Shown piece by piece: positions 61,232 to 64,000 of a stretch of 64,000 bases of DNA. The position numbers were made by a program, and so were the translations under genes. Source of the stretch: Phytoseiulus persimilis (Eukaryota; Arthropoda; Arachnida; Mesostigmata; Phytoseiidae). The DNA is taken from NCBI GenBank assembly GCA_037576195.1, contig CM075104.1:18492211-18556210 (forward strand). Direction: 5' to 3'. The notes under the pieces were generated by a model. That model was not told the DNA's origin and made no database searches. It saw only the letters and a list, made by a program, of their open reading frames with translations. The number at the start of each line of letters is the position of its first letter. Within the stretch, counting starts at the first letter, position 1.

Positions 61232-63463
61232 GTAAGTTCAGGAGCTTTCGAACGTATTCTTACGCAGAAGGCCTTCCTCCTGAGGGGCGGTTCGGGCTTC
61301 CAATCAGGGATGTGCACTGGTTTAGCAACCCGCTCTGACGCCTGGGGACGGGTTTCCGCGGAATCTATTCTCTATTTTACGGCTCACCAAAATCGAAATG
61401 ATTCCAAATCAGAAATGAAGAATGTCTGCCCGTACCTCGCTAGGTACTCCGTTTGAAAACCTCGAGTCGAAGGTCACGATTGCCGAAACGACACAACGTC
61501 TCGCTCGGAACTTGAGAGCACATCTAATCACGTGTCTGACAAGTGATGTTGGAAAGGAGGTCTTTGAGGAGGTCACTTTGAGACTTGAGATCTTCAAGGA
61601 ATCACTGAAGGAGCTGCTCTTAGAGGTCGAGCTGCAGGTTATCAACTCGTAGTACGGAGGTGTTCAGAGTTTGTGATGTTCAATAGCTGAATCGGGAAGC
61701 GGGAAAAATGCAGGACTGTGGTATCCGGGATGTTACCGGTGTCTCTCGTGAAGACAGCTCTCGTTTGACGAGCGCCGTGCGGTTCGGCATCAGTGGGAGA
61801 TGAAATGGATCTGCCCACTTTCATCAAGAACCTGGTTCTCAAAATACAAAATTCATGGTATCGTAGTTCGGGTCCAGACTTCACAAGCCAGCGAACTTTC
61901 AATATTCGGTCACCCTGTTGATCCCGACAATTTGCTCATCATTCGAGGTCAATCTCACCCATGATGTTCGAGTACATTGTGTCAACTCCTGAATTTTGGT
62001 GGCATTTCAAAGAATCGCACATACGAACGTCATTCCCCGTGCCTGGAAAGACTACTTCCAGATCAGGAACGGTTTTCGATGAAAATTCGGAGCTCGGGAA
62101 CTTTCTGATGCAACGCAGAATTAGAGGGGAGCCGAGTGCTCAGCATTTCTGATGGAAACAAAAGATCTTTTCCGGATACGCGGGGAATCCATAGATCCAG
62201 AGAGCGGGAGAGTCTTCTACTCCTGGTAGGCTCCGTCGACTGCGTGAACCGCAGTGCGATGTATCCGTTTCCCAGCCATGACTTTCAGTCCTCGATCTCC
62301 CCAAGGAGGACCTGATGGGCCCCCTTTGGCTCAATAAACTCCATTGGCCTCTTATTAAGAAGAACCCGTTGTCAACAGCCACGCCAAACCGTTCGACTCG
62401 GAAGTGTCAGTTGCGGATTCGATTAGGAAAAATCCGCTGTGGCGTCAGGGCTGGGGTAAACGAGGGAGACAGCTCTTGTCTCGTTACAGGGTATGTCGAG
62501 AAGAACAACTGGGAAGCAAAGTCAAAAACTAGTGCTCACCCACTTTGTTTTTAACTTGACCGGTTGTCAAGATCGGCTGACAACCGAGACTGGAACGCTC
62601 CGTCAGAGCCTCGAGGAAGAATCTGTCGGTCTGTTTTCCTTTTTAACAACCTATTTTTCCGGACGTTTCTCCCTGACTCGCGACCCTGCCAGGACAGGCT
62701 GATGTCTGTGAGCGTGGCAAACTTGAAGTTGATGGCGACGAAGTTGACGTTGTCCTTCACGATTCAGCCAACTCCAAAAGAACCCTTCGCTCAGCCGAGG
62801 GGACTCAGCTGAGTGACTTTGTTGGGGGGTTCGATCGACGTTCAGCTTTCAAAGTTTATTTTTTCGCATCCTGTTAGTGCTCTACGAGTTCTTCACGTGA
62901 TTTCCTCTCGTCTTAAGGAATCCCGCGGAACGGATCGAGCTCACGACGCCGGAACGAACTGGGGGCGCAGCTTCCACAAACAGAGACGACAGAGATCAAG
63001 AGCCCACTTCTTCGATTTGAAATCGAAAGAAACATATTCGAGGGTGCCGACTGAATGGAGTCATCGGAATGACCGAATAGCTCTCTTTCAAGACCATGTG
63101 TTTGAACATCGATAATTCCGGGCGCAGGGGTTGTGGCGACGACTGGTTGACCTGGGATCTCTTCCAGCCCTCCTTGGAACCGCGGTCACGGGGCGCTGAC
63201 ATCTATTGCGCAGCTCCCGACTTTCGCGAACGTCTCGCGCTCATGGTGCCGGCCCTTGATCGTCGCTCACCATGTCCCAATCCCGTCATGACTCGAAAGG
63301 CCACAATGGATAATCCGAGCTGAAAAGCTCAATATTACAGGAGATCTAGTTGGAAGTTTTCCCTCCCAGTCTCGCAGTGAATCAGACCAAGTGAACCGTC
63401 ACAGGATTAGAGGGAGAGAAAGTTCCTGAGCGAATCCCATTGATGCGTCCTCCTCTCTTTCAG
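61232..63463 (+). other. Receptor intron 3 (2.2 kb)
   Basis: Donor GTAAGT, acceptor CTCTCTTTCAG with a good pyrimidine tract. No other exon is recognised. Short open frames such as plus 62564-62812 are unremarkable. Confidence 0.8.
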
Positions 63464-63614
63464 ATATAATTTGCTGATTCTCATCGTAACATACGTGATA
63501 CCCATGCAAGCCATGGCTTTCACGTATTTCAGAGTCGGCCGTGAGCTGTGGGGTTCACAGAGCATCGGCGAAGTCACCCGCAAGCAGACAGAGACTATAA
63601 ACTCGAAGCGAAAG
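63464..63614 (+). CDS. Tachykinin/natalisin receptor-like GPCR, exon 4 (TM5, ICL3)
   Basis: Completes Ile208 and encodes 50 more residues, ending in phase 0 at AAG|GTGAGT. TM5 reads YNLLILIVTYVIPMQAMAFT with P221 (P5.50). The third intracellular loop has RELWGSQSIGE and ends NSKRK, which in the family leads directly into the conserved VVKMM start of TM6. The RVLWGSxSIGE-type loop and the YNLxILxxTYxIP run are closest to what I recall of insect TkR86C, so a natalisin receptor is slightly favoured over TkR99D. TM6, TM7 and the tail are beyond the window. Confidence 0.95.
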
Positions 63615-64000
63615 GTGAGTCGGCGTCATGATCCTCCGTCAGGTCGTCGTTTTGCCTAGCGGGCAGTCGCGCACTGACTCAATCGGCGCACGTGCAGGAA
63701 TGGAAACTTCTGGAGTTTTCGTCGATGGTTCTCCGCTAAAGAAAACTGGACCATGTCGATGCGTGATTCAAATCCGTCGCCTTGAGTGGGGAAATAATCG
63801 ATTCGGTTCAATGTGAAAGCGCGGCTTTGTCGGACCCTGTGCTCAATCGTGCCCTGGGGCGCCTGCGGAACAGGACACTATTTCCGTCTCGGGGTCGGAC
63901 AAAGCTTTTGGGGAATGGTGACCCAGATCTGGAATGCGGATTCCTGACCTTTGCAGCTCACGTTCCAGCACCTAGTGAGCCATTACCAGGAGAAGCAGAG
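63615..64000 (+). other. Start of receptor intron 4 (incomplete)
   Basis: Begins with GTGAGT. The expected TM6 exon is not found before the window ends. A possible acceptor CCTTTGCAG near 63956 precedes an open frame LTFQHLVSHYQEKQ that does not match the receptor and is cut by the window edge; its meaning is unknown. Confidence 0.6.

Noticed and set aside
63956-64000. Open segment after CCTTTGCAG as the next receptor exon
   Set aside because: The expected continuation is the VVKMM start of TM6; this sequence does not fit, and the window ends before it can be judged.

Overview
This is a window of nuclear genomic DNA from an animal, almost certainly an arthropod. The evidence is spliced genes with canonical GT/AG introns of up to about 2.9 kb, a PCNA gene closest to arthropod PCNA, a tachykinin-type GPCR with insect-like features, and a secreted protein whose cysteine pattern recalls the arthropod DM4/12 family. 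Base composition is roughly half GC. A chelicerate (mite or tick) would fit, but nothing seen here proves the order. There are no bacterial-type operons, Shine-Dalgarno sites or CRISPR arrays.

Layout. (1) 1-3408, plus strand: PCNA without its first exon, which lies left of the window. The bulk of the protein is at 436-988 and the last exon at 3252-3408. (2) 6183-13723: a 7.5 kb tandem array of about 167 copies of a 45-bp unit. It has nested higher-order duplications of 34, 19 and 24 units. Because 45 is divisible by 3, one minus-strand frame stays open for about 2,515 codons. (3) 13.7-25.3 kb: no gene recognised, with several copies of a short dispersed repeat and homopolymer tracts. (4) 31689-25331, minus strand: a complete five-exon gene for a 300-residue secreted or membrane protein. 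Intron phases agree at all four junctions. (5) 31.7-56.8 kb: gene-poor, with a decayed Tc1/mariner transposase, a promoter-like CRE plus TATA cluster, a TE-associated ORF fragment, degenerate relatives of the 45-bp unit and a tRNA-derived Pol III element. (6) 56839-63614, plus strand: the first four coding exons of a tachykinin/natalisin-type receptor, running from the N-terminus through TM5 and most of the third intracellular loop. The rest lies right of the window.

The three genes have no evident functional link: DNA replication clamp, unknown secreted protein, neuropeptide receptor. The most unusual object is the 45-bp array. Degenerate monomers with the same 45-bp spacing sit 39-47 kb away beside a TE-like ORF, which suggests that the array grew from a piece of a dispersed element.

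Exon calls rest on reading-frame phase continuity, splice sites and family resemblance recalled from memory. No alignment or database search was run.
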